64,000 nucleotides of DNA from Thiococcus pfennigii (GCF_016583835.1 NZ_NRRW01000014.1:1-64000); one strand, 5' to 3'; counted from the first letter of the stretch, positions 31,028-42,113 are shown. Numbers and translations are program-made. The notes: generated by a model from the sequence alone, not told the origin.

Positions 31028-32461
31028 TCATGATGCGTCCCCCTCGATCAGCCGCCCCGGCAGCCGGCCCATCAGGGTCCCGATGTCGCCGGCCCCCATG
31101 ATCAGGACCAGATCGCCGTCGACGATCAGGTTGTCGAGGAGGCGCAGGACCTCGTGCGGATCGCTGGCATAGACGGGGTCGAGCTCGCCGCGGGCGCGGA
31201 TCGCACGCATCAGCGTGCGCCCGTCGGCCCCGGGGATCGGCGCCTCGCCGGCCGGATAGACCTCGCAGAGGACGAGCAGATCGACGCTGGAGAGTACCTG
31301 GACGAAGTCCTCGAAGAGTTCCTGCGTGCGCGTGTAGCGATGCGGCTGGAACACCAGCACGAGACGCCGCTCGGGCCAGCCGCCACGGGCCGCCGCGACG
31401 GTCGCGGCGACCTCGCGCGGGTGATGGCCATAGTCATCGACCAGGACCAGGTCACGCCCCGCCCGGTCGGTCAGCGCGCGGGTCACGAAGCGCCGGCCGA
31501 TGCCCTGGAAACCGGCCAGGGCGCGAGCGATCGCGTCCTCGTCGACGCCCAGTTCCAGCGCCACCGTGATCGCCGCCAGCGCGTTCAAGACATTGTGGCG
31601 CCCCGGCAGGTTGAGCTCGATCGGCCACCCCCCGGGCAGGTCGGCGCAGTGCACCTCGAAGTGCATCCGCAGACCCTCCTGACGGATCCCGACGGCCCGC
31701 ACGTCGGCCTCCGCACGGGTGCCGTAGGTGCGCACCGGGCGCGAGATCGTCGGCATCAGCGCGCGCACCTCCTCGTCGTCGATGCAGAGCACCGCCAGAC
31801 CGTAGAAGGGCAGGTGGTGGAGGAACTCGCCGAAGGTCCGCCGCAGCCGTTCGAAGTCGTTGCCGTAGGTGGCCATGTGATCGGCATCGATGTTGGTCAC
31901 GACCGCGATCGTCGGCTGCAGGTGCAGGAACGAGGCATCGCTCTCGTCGGCCTCGGCGATCAGGTACTTGGTCGTGCCGAGCCGGGCATTGGCCCCGGCG
32001 CTGTTGAGCCGTCCGCCGATGACGAAGGTCGGGTCGAGCCCGCCCTCGGCGAGGATGCTCGCGATCAGACTCGTCGTCGTCGTCTTGCCGTGGGTGCCGG
32101 CCACCGCGACGCCATAGTAGAAGCGCATCAGTTCGGCGAGCATCTCGGCGCGGCGCACGACCGGCAGGCGCGCGGCGCGCGCCGCGCGGATCTCTGGGTT
32201 GGTCTCGTCGATCGCCGAGGAGACGACGACCGCGTCGGCGTCAGCGACCTGCTCGGCACGGTGGCCGATCGAGACCGCCACGCCACGCTCGGTGAGCCGC
32301 TCGGTGACCTCGCCCGCGCGCAGGTCCGAACCCGAGACCTCGTAGCCCAGGTTGGCCATCAGCTCGGCGATGCCGCTCATCCCCGACCCGCCGACGCCGA
32401 CGAAGTGCAGGCGCCGGATGCGACCCATTCGCGAGGCATCGTGTTGGCAATGCGGATTCAT
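31028..32461 (-). CDS. murC: UDP-N-acetylmuramate--L-alanine ligase
   Basis: Mur ligase of 477 residues adding L-Ala to UDP-MurNAc. The N-terminal nucleotide-sugar domain has [17 protein letters not shown], the ATP loop is [14 protein letters not shown], and [11 protein letters not shown] marks the C-terminal domain. The start at 32461 overlaps the murG stop (ATGA), which favours it over Met12. Confidence 0.97.
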   Translation of the reverse strand: MNPHCQHDASRMGRIRRLHFVGVGGSGMSGIAELMANLGYEVSGSDLRAGEVTERLTERGVAVSIGHRAEQVADADAVVVSSAIDETNPEIRAARAARLPVVRRAEMLAELMRFYYGVAVAGTHGKTTTTSLIASILAEGGLDPTFVIGGRLNSAGANARLGTTKYLIAEADESDASFLHLQPTIAVVTNIDADHMATYGNDFERLRRTFGEFLHHLPFYGLAVLCIDDEEVRALMPTISRPVRTYGTRAEADVRAVGIRQEGLRMHFEVHCADLPGGWPIELNLPGRHNVLNALAAITVALELGVDEDAIARALAGFQGIGRRFVTRALTDRAGRDLVLVDDYGHHPREVAATVAAARGGWPERRLVLVFQPHRYTRTQELFEDFVQVLSSVDLLVLCEVYPAGEAPIPGADGRTLMRAIRARGELDPVYASDPHEVLRLLDNLIVDGDLVLIMGAGDIGTLMGRLPGRLIEGDAS

Positions 32462-33537
32462 CGTCTCGTCACCTCCCAGCAGGCCGCCGCGATCCGCTCG
32501 ACCGCCTGCGGCGCGGCACAGGCGCGCGCCGCCTCGGCCATCGCCAGCAGCGTCGCCCGATCGGCGAGCAGCGTCGCGAGGAGTTCGGTCAGCGCCGTGA
32601 CCGTCAGGTCGCGCTGGCGCACGAGGCGCGCCGCGCCCGCCTCGCTCAAGACGCGGGCATTGGCAACCTGATGGTCGTCGACCGCGAACGGATAGGGCAC
32701 CAGGATCGCGCCGACGCCGGCCGCGGCGAGCTCCGAGACGGTCAGGGCCCCGGCCCGACAGACGACCAGATCGGCCCAGCCATACGCCTGCGCCATGTCA
32801 TCGATAAAGGGCACGAGCTCGGCCTCGACGCCGGCGGCCGCGTAGGCGGCGCGGGCGACATCCAGCGTGCGCTCGCCGCACTGGTGGCGCACGACGGGTC
32901 GCCCGAGGGGCGGCAGGCCGGCCAGGGCCGGCGGCAGCGTCTCGTTCAGGGCCTTGGCCCCGAGCGAGCCACCGAGCACGAGCAACCGCGGCGGGCCGGC
33001 GCGCCCGGCGAGGCGCTCGGCCGGTGGCGCCAACGCGACGATCTCGGGGCGCACCGGGTTGCCGCACGGCTCGGCCCGGCGTTCGGCGGGAAAGCTCCCC
33101 GGAAAGGCCTCGAAGACCCGATCGGCGAGGCGGGCGAGCCACTGGTTGGTCAGCCCCGGAATGCGGTTCTGCTCGTGGATCACGAGCGGACGGCGCAACA
33201 GCCAGGCCATCAGGCCGCCCGGCCCCGAGGCGAACCCACCCATGCCGAGGACCACGTGCGGGCGGCGCCGTAGCAGGACGCGCCCGGCCGCCCAGAGGGC
33301 GCGGGCCAGGCGCAGCGGGGCCGTCAGCAGCGCGATCCGCCCCTTGCCGCGCAACCCCGAGACGGGGATGCAGTCGAGATCGAAACCGCGCGAGGGCACG
33401 AGGCGTGCTTCCATCCCCTGACGGGTGCCGACCCAGGTCACCTCCATCCCCTGCTCGCGCAGCCGCTCGGCGACCGCCAGGGCCGGAAAGACGTGGCCGC
33501 CGGTGCCCCCGGCCATGACCATCAGGCGCGTACCCAT
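32458..33537 (-). CDS. murG: UDP-GlcNAc:lipid I N-acetylglucosaminyltransferase
   Basis: Peripheral membrane GT-B glycosyltransferase of 359 residues converting lipid I to lipid II. The glycine loop [19 protein letters not shown], the second loop [18 protein letters not shown]-type segment and the UDP-GlcNAc site [15 protein letters not shown] are all present. The start at 33537 overlaps ftsW by 16 bases; the stop overlaps the murC start. Confidence 0.97.
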   Translation of the reverse strand: MGTRLMVMAGGTGGHVFPALAVAERLREQGMEVTWVGTRQGMEARLVPSRGFDLDCIPVSGLRGKGRIALLTAPLRLARALWAAGRVLLRRRPHVVLGMGGFASGPGGLMAWLLRRPLVIHEQNRIPGLTNQWLARLADRVFEAFPGSFPAERRAEPCGNPVRPEIVALAPPAERLAGRAGPPRLLVLGGSLGAKALNETLPPALAGLPPLGRPVVRHQCGERTLDVARAAYAAAGVEAELVPFIDDMAQAYGWADLVVCRAGALTVSELAAAGVGAILVPYPFAVDDHQVANARVLSEAGAARLVRQRDLTVTALTELLATLLADRATLLAMAEAARACAAPQAVERIAAACWEVTRR

Positions 33538-34712
33538 CGCAACCCCTTCTCCGGTCCGCTCGCACGCGCCCGGCGTCGCAGGTCGCCGTCGATGCGTAGC
33601 AGCATACCGATCCCCATGCAGGCGACGATCAGGCTGTTGCTGCCGTAGCTCAGGAACGGCAACGTCAGGCCCTTGGTCGGCAGTACGCCCAGGTTCACGC
33701 CGAGGTTGACGAAGGCCTGGAGGCCGAGGGCCAGGCCGATGCCATAGGCGAGGAAGGCCGCGAAGCGTGCCTCGCTGGCGAAGGCCCGGGCGCCGATGAC
33801 GAAGGCCCGCCAGATGATGAAGGCGAAGGCGGCGATGACGGCGAGCACGCCGGCCAGACCGAGCTCCTCGCCGACGACGGCGGCGATGAAGTCCGTATGC
33901 GGCTCCGGCAGGAAGAACTGCTTCTGGATGCCGTTGCCGAGGCCGACCCCGAGCCACTCGCCGCGGCCGAAGGCGATCAGCGCCTGGGAGAGCTGGTAAC
34001 CGCTGTCGAAGGCGTCCGCGAACGGATCGAGGAACGACAGGACCCGCGCGACACGATAGGGTTCGATCACGACCAGCGCCGCGAGCGCGAGACCGACCAG
34101 CGTCACGAGGACGACGAAGTGGCGCGCCTGCACGCCGCCGAGGAACAGGAGCCCGATGACGGTGGCCATGATCACGGCCACGGTGCCGAAGTCGGGCTGG
34201 GCGATGATCAGGGCGCAGACCAGGCCCACCAGGACCATCGGCCGGACGAAACCCATGACGCTGCCCGTGACGGCCTCGCTGTGGCGGACGAGGTAGCCGG
34301 AGACGTAGATGATCGCAAAGAGCTTCATGAACTCGGAGCTCTGGAGATTGAGCGGCCCGAGCGGGATCCAGCGCGTCGCCCCGTTGACCGTGTGACCGAC
34401 GCCCGGGACCAGGACCAGGACCAGCAGCGCCACGCCGACGAGCAGCAGGGCCGTGCGCGCCCGTTCCCAACCGGCGGTCGGCACGGCATAGGCGGTCAGG
34501 CCGGCGGCGAGCGCCAATGACAGGGCGATGCCGTGGCGGACCAGGACGTGGAGCGGGTCGTCGTAGAGGCGCTCGGAGAGGGGCATCGAGGCCGACGCGA
34601 CCATGACGACCCCGAGACCGAGCAGACCGACGACGCAGGCCAGCAGGCCGTAGTCGAGGGCCATCTCCGGGCGCGCCTGACGCCGGCGCGGGAGCGGCAG
34701 GACCGCGCTCAT
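33522..34712 (-). CDS. ftsW: Peptidoglycan glycosyltransferase FtsW
   Basis: SEDS-family polymerase of 396 residues and about ten helices, working with FtsI at the septum. Typical segments are GATRWIPLGPLNLQSSEFMK, QPDFGTVAVIMATV, GYQLSQALIAFGRGEWLG, PEPHTDFIAAVVGEELG and GLTLPFLSYGSNSLI; the Asp in QPDFGT is at the place of the catalytic Asp of SEDS enzymes. Its ATG overlaps the murD stop (34709-34712). Confidence 0.97.
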   Translation of the reverse strand: MSAVLPLPRRRQARPEMALDYGLLACVVGLLGLGVVMVASASMPLSERLYDDPLHVLVRHGIALSLALAAGLTAYAVPTAGWERARTALLLVGVALLVLVLVPGVGHTVNGATRWIPLGPLNLQSSEFMKLFAIIYVSGYLVRHSEAVTGSVMGFVRPMVLVGLVCALIIAQPDFGTVAVIMATVIGLLFLGGVQARHFVVLVTLVGLALAALVVIEPYRVARVLSFLDPFADAFDSGYQLSQALIAFGRGEWLGVGLGNGIQKQFFLPEPHTDFIAAVVGEELGLAGVLAVIAAFAFIIWRAFVIGARAFASEARFAAFLAYGIGLALGLQAFVNLGVNLGVLPTKGLTLPFLSYGSNSLIVACMGIGMLLRIDGDLRRRARASGPEKGLRWVRA

Positions 34713-36085
34713 CCGATCAGCCTCCCCACCGCGGCGGCGAAGACCCGCCCGCGGTGCTCGTAGTTCTCGAACATATCGAAGCTGGCGCAGGCCGGCGAGA
34801 GCAGCACGCAGTCGCCCGGCTCGGCCAGGGCGGCCGCCTGGCGCACCGCCTCATCCATATCGCCAGCTCGGTAGATCGGCACCAGCCCGTCGAGGACCGT
34901 GGCGATCTGCGGCGCATCGCGGCCGATCAAGACGACGGCCCGCGCGGTCCGGGCGGCGACCGGCGCCAGCGGTGCGAAGTCGGCGCCCTTGCCGTCACCG
35001 CCGGCGATCAGCACGACCCGATGGCCCGAGCCGGGCGGCGCGAGGCCGTCGAGGGCCGCGACCGTCGCCCCGGGATTGGTGCCCTTGGAATCGTCGTACC
35101 AGCGCACGCCCCCCTGCTCGGCGACCAACTCGCTGCGGTGCGCCAGGCCCTGAAAGAGGCGCAGCGCCGCGACCATCGCCTCGCGCGGCAGCCCCGCCGC
35201 GGCGCCGATCGCGAGCGCCGCGAGGGCGTTGGCCTGATTGTGTCGCCCGGGGATCCGCAGTTCGCCGACCCGCAGCCAGGGGCGCATGCCCTGGCAGAGC
35301 CAGTCCTCGCCGGCCTGCTCGCGGAGCCCGAAGGCCCCCTCCCCGGGCACCCCGAGCGTGAAGCCGTGGCGCACGGCAGAGCCGGTCGCCATCGCCGCGA
35401 CGATCGGGTCGTCGAGGTTGACGACCGCCGCCTCGGCGCCGGCGAAGATCCGCTCTTTGGCCGCCGCGTAGGCCGCCAGGTCGGGATAGCGGTCCAGGTG
35501 GTCGGGCGAGACGTTGAGGACGGCCGCGACCCGCGGGCGTAGCGAGGCCGTCGTCTCGAGCTGGAAGCTGGAGAGCTCCAAGATGTAGAGCTCGGTGGCC
35601 GCGTCGAGCAGGTCGAGGGCCGGCTCGCCGAGGTTGCCGCCCACCGCCGTGCGCCAACCGGCCTGGCTGGCCATCAGCCCGAGCAGCGTGGTCACGGTGC
35701 TCTTGCCGTTCGAGCCCGTGATCGCGACGATCGGGGCGCGCGCGGCCTGGGCGAAGAGTTCGATGTCGCCGATCACCGGCACGCCGCGGGCCGCGGCCGC
35801 GCGGATCTCGGGCAGGTCGCCCGGGACCCCGGGGCTGACGACGAGCCGCTCGGCGGCGGCGAAGACCTTGGGGCTGAAGCCCCCGAGGAAGAGCGCGACG
35901 TCGGGCAGTTCGGCGCGCAGGGCGGCGAGCCCGGGCGGGTGCTCGCGCGAGTCCGTGACGGCGACCTGCACGCCCTGCGCATGCAGGAAACGGGCGCAGG
36001 AGAGCCCCGTCTTGCCGAGCCCGACGACGAGGGTCCGCCCGGGCGCGACACCGCCTTCTGTGGCCTTGTGGGTCGGCGACCTCAT
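34709..36085 (-). CDS. murD: UDP-N-acetylmuramoyl-L-alanine--D-glutamate ligase
   Basis: Mur ligase of 458 residues. The N-terminal domain has TLVVGLGKTGLSCARFLHAQ, the ATP loop ITGSNGKSTVTTLLGLM, the central DSKGTNPGAT and the end PACASFDMFENYEHRG. The start at 36085 overlaps the mraY stop by one base (TGATG). The frame remains open upstream in mraY antisense phase but without homology. Confidence 0.97.
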   Translation of the reverse strand: MRSPTHKATEGGVAPGRTLVVGLGKTGLSCARFLHAQGVQVAVTDSREHPPGLAALRAELPDVALFLGGFSPKVFAAAERLVVSPGVPGDLPEIRAAAARGVPVIGDIELFAQAARAPIVAITGSNGKSTVTTLLGLMASQAGWRTAVGGNLGEPALDLLDAATELYILELSSFQLETTASLRPRVAAVLNVSPDHLDRYPDLAAYAAAKERIFAGAEAAVVNLDDPIVAAMATGSAVRHGFTLGVPGEGAFGLREQAGEDWLCQGMRPWLRVGELRIPGRHNQANALAALAIGAAAGLPREAMVAALRLFQGLAHRSELVAEQGGVRWYDDSKGTNPGATVAALDGLAPPGSGHRVVLIAGGDGKGADFAPLAPVAARTARAVVLIGRDAPQIATVLDGLVPIYRAGDMDEAVRQAAALAEPGDCVLLSPACASFDMFENYEHRGRVFAAAVGRLIG

Positions 36086-37167
36086 CAGCGAATCTTCAGG
36101 CTCGCCAGACCGATCAGGACCAGGATCACGGTCGCGATCCAGAAGCGCACGATGACTCGCGGCTCGGGCCAACCCTGGAGCTCGAAATGGTGGTGCAGCG
36201 GTGCCATCCGGAAGATGCGCCGCCGGGTGAGCTTGAACGAGGCGACCTGGAGCATCACCGACAGCGTCTCGGCGACGAAGACCCCGCCCATGATGAAGAG
36301 CACCAACTCCTGCCGGGAGATCACGGCAATGGTGCCGAGGGCAGCGCCGAGGGCCAGCGCGCCGACGTCGCCCATGAAGACCTGGGCCGGATAGGCGTTG
36401 AACCAGAGGAAACCCAGACCGGCCCCGACCAGGGCACCGCAGAAGACGACGACCTCGCCGACGCCGGCGATGTACGGAATCTTGAGGTAGTTGGCGAAGT
36501 CGACATGGCCCGAGGCGTAGACGAAGATCCCGAGCGCCCCGCCGACCAGCACCGTCGGCATGATCGCCAGCCCGTCGAGACCATCGGTCAGGTTCACGGC
36601 GTTGCTCGAGCCGACGATGACGAAATAGGTCAGCAGGATGAACCAGGGGCCGAGCTGGAGGGAGACGTCCTTGAGATAGGGAACCAGCAGGGCCGTCTCG
36701 GCGGGCGTCGCCGCGACCAGATAGAGGGCGACGGCGGCGATCAGACCGCAGACGGTCTGCCACAGGTACTTGTAGCGCGAGGCCAGACCACGCGGGTCCT
36801 TGAGGACCAACTTCTTGTAGTCGTCGACGAGGCCGATCGCACCGAAGGCGAGCGTCGTGACCAGCACGATCCAGACGTAGCGGTTGGCGAGATCGGCCCA
36901 CAGCAGTGTGCTGATGCCGATCGCGACCAGGATCAGGGCGCCACCCATCGTCGGCGTGCCGGCCTTCGACAGATGGGTCTGGGGGCCATCCTGGCGCACC
37001 GTCTGGCCGATCTTGTAGGCGGCCAGGCGCCGGATCATCGGCGGACCGACGACGAAGGAGATCAGCAACGCCGTCAGGACGCCGAGGATAGTGCGCAGCG
37101 TCAGGTACCTGAATACGGTGAAGCCGCTCAGGTGCTCGGCGAGCCAGTCTGTCAGCAGAAGCAACAT
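36085..37167 (-). CDS. mraY: Phospho-N-acetylmuramoyl-pentapeptide transferase
   Basis: Integral membrane enzyme of 360 residues and about ten helices that makes lipid I from UDP-MurNAc-pentapeptide and undecaprenyl phosphate. [25 protein letters not shown] (catalytic aspartates), [13 protein letters not shown] and the histidine cluster [14 protein letters not shown] are the family signatures. It starts 3 bases after the murF stop. Confidence 0.98.
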   Translation of the reverse strand: MLLLLTDWLAEHLSGFTVFRYLTLRTILGVLTALLISFVVGPPMIRRLAAYKIGQTVRQDGPQTHLSKAGTPTMGGALILVAIGISTLLWADLANRYVWIVLVTTLAFGAIGLVDDYKKLVLKDPRGLASRYKYLWQTVCGLIAAVALYLVAATPAETALLVPYLKDVSLQLGPWFILLTYFVIVGSSNAVNLTDGLDGLAIMPTVLVGGALGIFVYASGHVDFANYLKIPYIAGVGEVVVFCGALVGAGLGFLWFNAYPAQVFMGDVGALALGAALGTIAVISRQELVLFIMGGVFVAETLSVMLQVASFKLTRRRIFRMAPLHHHFELQGWPEPRVIVRFWIATVILVLIGLASLKIR

Positions 37168-37170
37168 GTC

Positions 37171-38535
37171 TTATCGTGACTCCGACCGGCGCAAGGCCGC
37201 CACGACCCGATCCATCCGGGCCGCACGCGAACCCTTGACGAGGACCAGATCCCCGGCGCCGAGCGCCCCCTGCAAGGCCGCGATCAGCGCAGCCTGATCC
37301 GAATGATGAACCCCGCCCGGGCCGAAGGCGGCGACCGTGTGGGCACTGAGCGCGCCGACCGCGTCGAGGCGTTCGACCCCGGCCGCACGCGCCACCTCGC
37401 CAATCTCCTCATGCAGCCGAGCGGCCTCGGGTCCCAGTTCGCCGAGATCGCCGAGGACCAGCCGATGGCGCCCCGGCAGTGCGATCAGCACGGCGATCGC
37501 GGCCGCCACCGAGTCCGGGTTGGCGTTGTAGCTGTCGTCGATCAGGCGGCTGTCGGCGAGACCCGCGAGCGGCGCGAGCCGCCCCGGGACCGGGACGACA
37601 CGTGCCAGGCCGGCCGCGATGGCCGCCGGCGCCACCCCCACGGCGAGCGCCAGGGCCGTCGCGGCCAGGGCGTTGCGGACATTGTGGTGCCCGGCCAGGC
37701 GCAGCGCGATCGGCAGGCGCAACGCGCCGTGGCGCGCCTCGAACTCGGTGCGGAAGCCGTCCTCGTCCCAGCGCGCCCGAACCCGCGCCGGGTCGGCGGC
37801 GACGTCCGCGGTCGCGTCCAGGCCGAAGGTCATGACCCGCCGCCCACCGGCCAAGTCGCGCCACAGCGACAGGAACGGCGAATCGCCGGGCACGACGAGC
37901 GTGCCGTCCACGGGCAGGCCGGTGACGATCTCGCCCTTGGCCCGCGCGACGCCCTCGAGGCTGCCGAAACCCTCGAGGTGGGCACGACCGACGCTCGTGA
38001 TCAGCGCCGCCTCGGGCCGCGCGAGGCCAGTCAGATAGGCGATCTCGCCGGCGTGATTGGCGCCCATCTCGAGGACCAGATGGGACTCCGCACGGGCCGC
38101 GAGCAACGTCAGCGGCAGGCCGATATCGTTGTTCAGATTGCCGGCCGTGGCCCGCACCGAACCGACCTCGGCGAGGATCGCCGCGACCATCTCCTTGCAG
38201 GTCGTCTTGCCGTTGCTGCCCGTGATCGCGAGCACGCGCCCCGGCAGCCGATCGCGCCAGGCCGCCGCGAGCCCCCCGAGGGCGAGGCGGGTGTCGGCGA
38301 CGACGCACTGGGGCAGTGCGATCGGCAGGGCCTCCTCGACGAGGGCCGCAACGGCCCCCCGGGCGACCGCCTCGGGGACGAACGCGTGGCCATCGTGATT
38401 CCCCCCGCGCAGCGCGACGAACAATTGACCGGCACAGTCACGCCGACTGTCGGTGCCGACCGCGGCGAAGGGGACATCGGTACCGACCAGGCGGCCGCCG
38501 ATCTGCGCGCAAGCCGCCGCCAGTTGCCACCTCAT
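37171..38535 (-). CDS. murF: UDP-N-acetylmuramoyl-tripeptide--D-Ala-D-Ala ligase
   Basis: Mur ligase of 454 residues attaching D-Ala-D-Ala. DSRRDCAGQLFVALRGGNHDGH is characteristic, the ATP loop is ITGSNGKTTCKEMVA, followed by LEMGANHAGEIAYL and DDSYNANPDSVAAAI. The start at 38535 (MRWQLAAAC) overlaps the murE TGA as ATGA; a start five codons earlier would overlap more without added homology. Confidence 0.96.
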   Translation of the reverse strand: MRWQLAAACAQIGGRLVGTDVPFAAVGTDSRRDCAGQLFVALRGGNHDGHAFVPEAVARGAVAALVEEALPIALPQCVVADTRLALGGLAAAWRDRLPGRVLAITGSNGKTTCKEMVAAILAEVGSVRATAGNLNNDIGLPLTLLAARAESHLVLEMGANHAGEIAYLTGLARPEAALITSVGRAHLEGFGSLEGVARAKGEIVTGLPVDGTLVVPGDSPFLSLWRDLAGGRRVMTFGLDATADVAADPARVRARWDEDGFRTEFEARHGALRLPIALRLAGHHNVRNALAATALALAVGVAPAAIAAGLARVVPVPGRLAPLAGLADSRLIDDSYNANPDSVAAAIAVLIALPGRHRLVLGDLGELGPEAARLHEEIGEVARAAGVERLDAVGALSAHTVAAFGPGGVHHSDQAALIAALQGALGAGDLVLVKGSRAARMDRVVAALRRSESR

Positions 38536-40073
38536 CGCACGCCCTCCCACTCGCGCAGGGCCTGCACCACCTGCGCCCGGTCGCTGAAGCGGACCTTGAG
38601 GTCGCCCAGGTCCTGGGTCGTCTCGTGGCCCTTGCCGGCGACCAGGACGACGTCGCGCCGATCGGCGAGTGCGATCGCGCGGCGGATCGCCAGGGCCCGC
38701 TGCCGCTCGACCCGCGCTGCCTCCGGGGCGGTCATGCCGGTGCGGATCTCGGCGATGATGTCGGCGCCGTCCTCGTGCCGGGGGTTGTCGTCGGTGAGGA
38801 TGACCAGGTCGCTCAGCCGCTCGGCGACCGCCCCCATCAGAGGGCGTTTGCCGCGGTCACGCTCGCCGCCGCAGCCGAATACGGTGAGCACCCGCCGCCC
38901 GCCGTGCTGACGGATGTTGACGAGGGCTTGCTCCAGGGCATCCGGGGTGTGGGCATAGTCGACGATCACGAGCGGCGCGGCGCCCCCGCCGAAGCATTCC
39001 ATCCGGCCCGGCACGCCCCGCACCTGGGCGAGCGCCCGCAGCGCCTGGGCCAGCGGCTGGCCGCGCGCGAGCAGGACGGCGAGGACGGCGAGCAGATTGG
39101 CGGCGTTGAAGCGGCCGATGAGCCCGACCTCCAGGGTCCCCTCGCCGTGCGAGCTGGCGATCGTCAGCCGCAACCCGCGGGGGCTCGGCTCGATGGCCCG
39201 GGCGCAGACCCAGAGGTCGCAGGTCCCGGCCGCGGGCGGGTGCGGTTCCAGGCTGTAGAGGGCGCGGGCGACGCCGGGGGCCAGGCCGCGCAGGATCTCG
39301 CCGCTGAAGGCATCGTCACGGTTGAGGACCGCCCACGCGAGCCCGTCGGCCGCGAACAGCCGTCGTTTCGCCTCGCCGTAGCGGACCATGTCGCCGTGGT
39401 AGTCGAGGTGGTCGCGGGTCAGGTTCGTGAAGACGGCGGTGCGCAGGCGCACCGCAGCGGTCCGGCCCTGATCCAGGGCGTGGGAGGAGACCTCCATCGC
39501 CGCGGCGCGTGCCCCGCCCGCGCGCAGCCCGGCCAACTGCTGCTGCAGCGTTACCGGGTCCGGCGTCGTGTGGCCGCCCTCGGCCAATTCGCCCGGGAAA
39601 CCGACCCCGAGGGTGCCGATCAGGCCGCAGCGTGCCTCGGCCGCAAGGGCCTGGGCGAGGAAGTGGGTGACGCTCGTCTTGCCGTTGGTGCCGGTGACGC
39701 CGACGACCTCCAGCGCACGGCTCGGGGCGCCGAAGAAGCGGTCGGCCAGCGCGCTCGCCCGACGGCCGAGGTCCGCAAACGGGATCAGCGGGATGCGCAG
39801 CCGGTCGGCCAGCTCGGCGAGGGCCACGGCATCCCAATCGGCGCTCGGCTCGGCGAGGATCGCCACCGCCCCGGCGCGCTGCGCCGCCTCGGCGAAGGCG
39901 AGGCCGTGCGCGGTGCCCCCCTTGCAAGCGAGAAACAGGCTGCCCGGGCCGACGCGACGGCTGTCCAGCGTCAGACCGGCGATCTGAGGATCGACCCCGC
40001 CGCGCCACTGAACGAAGCCGGCGAGGAGACCGGAGAGGCTCCATGCAGGAGGGGTGTGGGCCAACGCCATCAT
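38532..40073 (-). CDS. murE: UDP-MurNAc-L-Ala-D-Glu--meso-DAP ligase
   Basis: Mur ligase of 513 residues. The ATP loop is VTGTNGKTSVTHFLA, followed by MEVSSHALDQGR and IVDYAHTPDALEQAL. The DNPR motif (LTDDNPRHEDGADI) is diagnostic for meso-diaminopimelate specificity, so the wall is the Gram-negative DAP type. The start at 40073 overlaps the ftsI stop (ATGATG with TGA inside). Confidence 0.97.
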   Translation of the reverse strand: MMALAHTPPAWSLSGLLAGFVQWRGGVDPQIAGLTLDSRRVGPGSLFLACKGGTAHGLAFAEAAQRAGAVAILAEPSADWDAVALAELADRLRIPLIPFADLGRRASALADRFFGAPSRALEVVGVTGTNGKTSVTHFLAQALAAEARCGLIGTLGVGFPGELAEGGHTTPDPVTLQQQLAGLRAGGARAAAMEVSSHALDQGRTAAVRLRTAVFTNLTRDHLDYHGDMVRYGEAKRRLFAADGLAWAVLNRDDAFSGEILRGLAPGVARALYSLEPHPPAAGTCDLWVCARAIEPSPRGLRLTIASSHGEGTLEVGLIGRFNAANLLAVLAVLLARGQPLAQALRALAQVRGVPGRMECFGGGAAPLVIVDYAHTPDALEQALVNIRQHGGRRVLTVFGCGGERDRGKRPLMGAVAERLSDLVILTDDNPRHEDGADIIAEIRTGMTAPEAARVERQRALAIRRAIALADRRDVVLVAGKGHETTQDLGDLKVRFSDRAQVVQALREWEGVR

Positions 40074-41833
40074 GGCGCGCCCTCGGCCGTCGCCGCGAGC
40101 AGCAACGCATGGGTCGGGTCGTCGGGGGGCACGTTGTAGAGGCGCAGCGCGTTCTCCATGACCCGCGAGAAGACCGGGGCCGCGACCAGACCGCCGTAAT
40201 AGGACTTGCCGTGCGGCTCGTCGACCATCACGACCATGACGAAGCGCGGCGCACCGGCCGGCACCATGCCGGCAAAGACCGACTGGTAGCGCCCCGCGCT
40301 GTAGCCCTCGCGGCCGGCCGATTTCTTCGCCGTGCCCGTCTTGCCGGCCACTCGGTAGCCGTCGATGGCGGCCCGCCGGCCCGTCCCCTGATCGGAGACG
40401 ACCGTCTCCATCATGGCCCGGACCTGGCGCGCCGTCGTCGCACTGAACACCCGCACCCCGTCGCGCGGGCGGGCGTCGCCCTGGAGCAGGGTCACGGGCC
40501 GCCGGACCCCGTCGGCGGCCAGCACGGCATAGGCGCGGGCGAGCTGGAGGGTCGTCGTCGACAACCCGTAGCCGAACGCGAGCGTCGCCTGCTCGAACTC
40601 GCTCCATTGCCCATGATGGGGCAGGACCCCCCCACTCTCGCCGGGAAAGCCGCACTGCGTGCGAGTACCGAAGCCGAGGTGGCCGTAGAACTGCCACATG
40701 GTCGCCGCGTCCATCCGCAACGCGAGCTTGACGATGCCGACGTTGCTCGATTTGGTGATGACCCCCGTCGTGTCGAGCAGGCCATAATCGTGTACATCGC
40801 GCACCCGGTAGCGGCCGATGGCCAGGGTACCGGGGCGCGTATCGATCGGCGTGTTGGGCCCGACCAGGCCGTTCTCGAGCGCGAGCGCGACGACGAACGG
40901 CTTCATCGACGAACCCGGTTCGAAGACATCGGTCAGGGCGCGATTGCGGCGCCGATCGCCGTCGCCGCCGAGGACCGCGTTGGGGTTGTAGCCCGGCTGA
41001 TTGACCATCGCCAGGATCTCGCCGCTCGCGACGTCGAGGATCACCGCCGAGCCACCGACTGCCTGGTGTTCCTCGACGGCCCGCTTCAGCTCGCGGTAGG
41101 CGATGAACTGGAGGCGCCGATCGAGGGTCAGGGCCAGATCCGCGCCGTCGCGTGGCGCGCGCACCTGCTCCAACTCGGCGACCTGATTGTGCAGACCGTC
41201 CTGGATCACGCGGCGCAGACCGGGGTGGGCACGCAACGATCGGTCGAAGGCGCGCTCGATGCCCTCCTGACCATGGTCGTCGATATTGGTGAAGCCGACC
41301 ACGTGGCCGAAGACCTCGGCCCCCGGATAGAAGCGACGGTATTCGGTCTCGGTGCCGATACCGGTCAGCCCGACCCGGTCGATCAGCGCGGCAACGGCGT
41401 CCGCCTCGCGCGGATGGACGCGGCGCTTCAGATACATGAAGCGACGCCCCGCGTTCTCCGCCAGGCGTTCGCGCAGCCGCGCCGGCTCGATGTCGAGCGC
41501 CGCGGCCAGGGCCGCGATGTGCTCGGCATGCCGGGCAAGCAGCGTCGGATCGGCCCAGAGCGTCGTAACCGGGGTACTGACGGCGAGCGGTTCGCCGTTG
41601 CGATCGAGGATCATGCCGCGCCGCGCGGGAATCTCGCTCTCGCGCAGGTAACGGCGCGCCCCCTCGCTCTGCAGGTAATCGGTCTCGACCACCTGGCGAT
41701 AGAAGGCGCCGGCGACCGTCACGACCATCATCGCGAGCATCAAGGTCAGCAACGCCTGTCGGCGCAGTACGTAGTTCGGCGATCGCATGGCCAGCACGCG
41801 CCTGGCGCGCCGGCGAGTCTTAACGGTGGCCAT
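40070..41833 (-). CDS. ftsI: Peptidoglycan D,D-transpeptidase FtsI (PBP3)
   Basis: Septal transpeptidase of 587 residues. A basic N-terminus and one transmembrane helix (about 26-45) are followed by the pedestal domain (ARRGMILDRNGEPLAVSTPV). The catalytic Ser308 is in PGSSMKPF (SxxK), the second motif is SSN in ITKSSNVGI, and the third is KTGTAKKS. It works with FtsW. Overlaps ftsL by 14 bases at its start. Confidence 0.97.
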   Translation of the reverse strand: MATVKTRRRARRVLAMRSPNYVLRRQALLTLMLAMMVVTVAGAFYRQVVETDYLQSEGARRYLRESEIPARRGMILDRNGEPLAVSTPVTTLWADPTLLARHAEHIAALAAALDIEPARLRERLAENAGRRFMYLKRRVHPREADAVAALIDRVGLTGIGTETEYRRFYPGAEVFGHVVGFTNIDDHGQEGIERAFDRSLRAHPGLRRVIQDGLHNQVAELEQVRAPRDGADLALTLDRRLQFIAYRELKRAVEEHQAVGGSAVILDVASGEILAMVNQPGYNPNAVLGGDGDRRRNRALTDVFEPGSSMKPFVVALALENGLVGPNTPIDTRPGTLAIGRYRVRDVHDYGLLDTTGVITKSSNVGIVKLALRMDAATMWQFYGHLGFGTRTQCGFPGESGGVLPHHGQWSEFEQATLAFGYGLSTTTLQLARAYAVLAADGVRRPVTLLQGDARPRDGVRVFSATTARQVRAMMETVVSDQGTGRRAAIDGYRVAGKTGTAKKSAGREGYSAGRYQSVFAGMVPAGAPRFVMVVMVDEPHGKSYYGGLVAAPVFSRVMENALRLYNVPPDDPTHALLLAATAEGAP

Positions 41834-42113
41834 CGGCGCCCCCCCAGATCACACGGATATCGCTGCGCCGCGGCAGGTACATCTCGAGCTGGCGTCGCGC
41901 CACCTCCTCGACGCGGGCGTGGGTCGTCAGCGTGGCCTCTTCGAGGCGCAGCCGCCCCCATTCGACCGCCAAGCGATTCTCCTCGGCCCGCAGCGCCTGA
42001 AGCTCGACGAAGCTCATCCGCGCCAGATACTTGACATAGACGACCCCGACCCCGGAGAGGCTCACGCACAGGACCAGCAGCAGGATCAGGCCATAGGGCA
42101 CGACGCGCGTCAT
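41820..42113 (-). CDS. ftsL: Cell division protein FtsL
   Basis: A 97-residue bitopic protein. The transmembrane helix (about 6-27, [20 protein letters not shown]) is followed by a leucine-rich coiled coil ([20 protein letters not shown]) and the short periplasmic end ([14 protein letters not shown]). It forms a complex with FtsQ and FtsB and activates FtsWI. The ATG overlaps the rsmH stop (ATGA); place and size confirm the call. Confidence 0.93.
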   Translation of the reverse strand: MTRVVPYGLILLLVLCVSLSGVGVVYVKYLARMSFVELQALRAEENRLAVEWGRLRLEEATLTTHARVEEVARRQLEMYLPRRSDIRVIWGGADGHR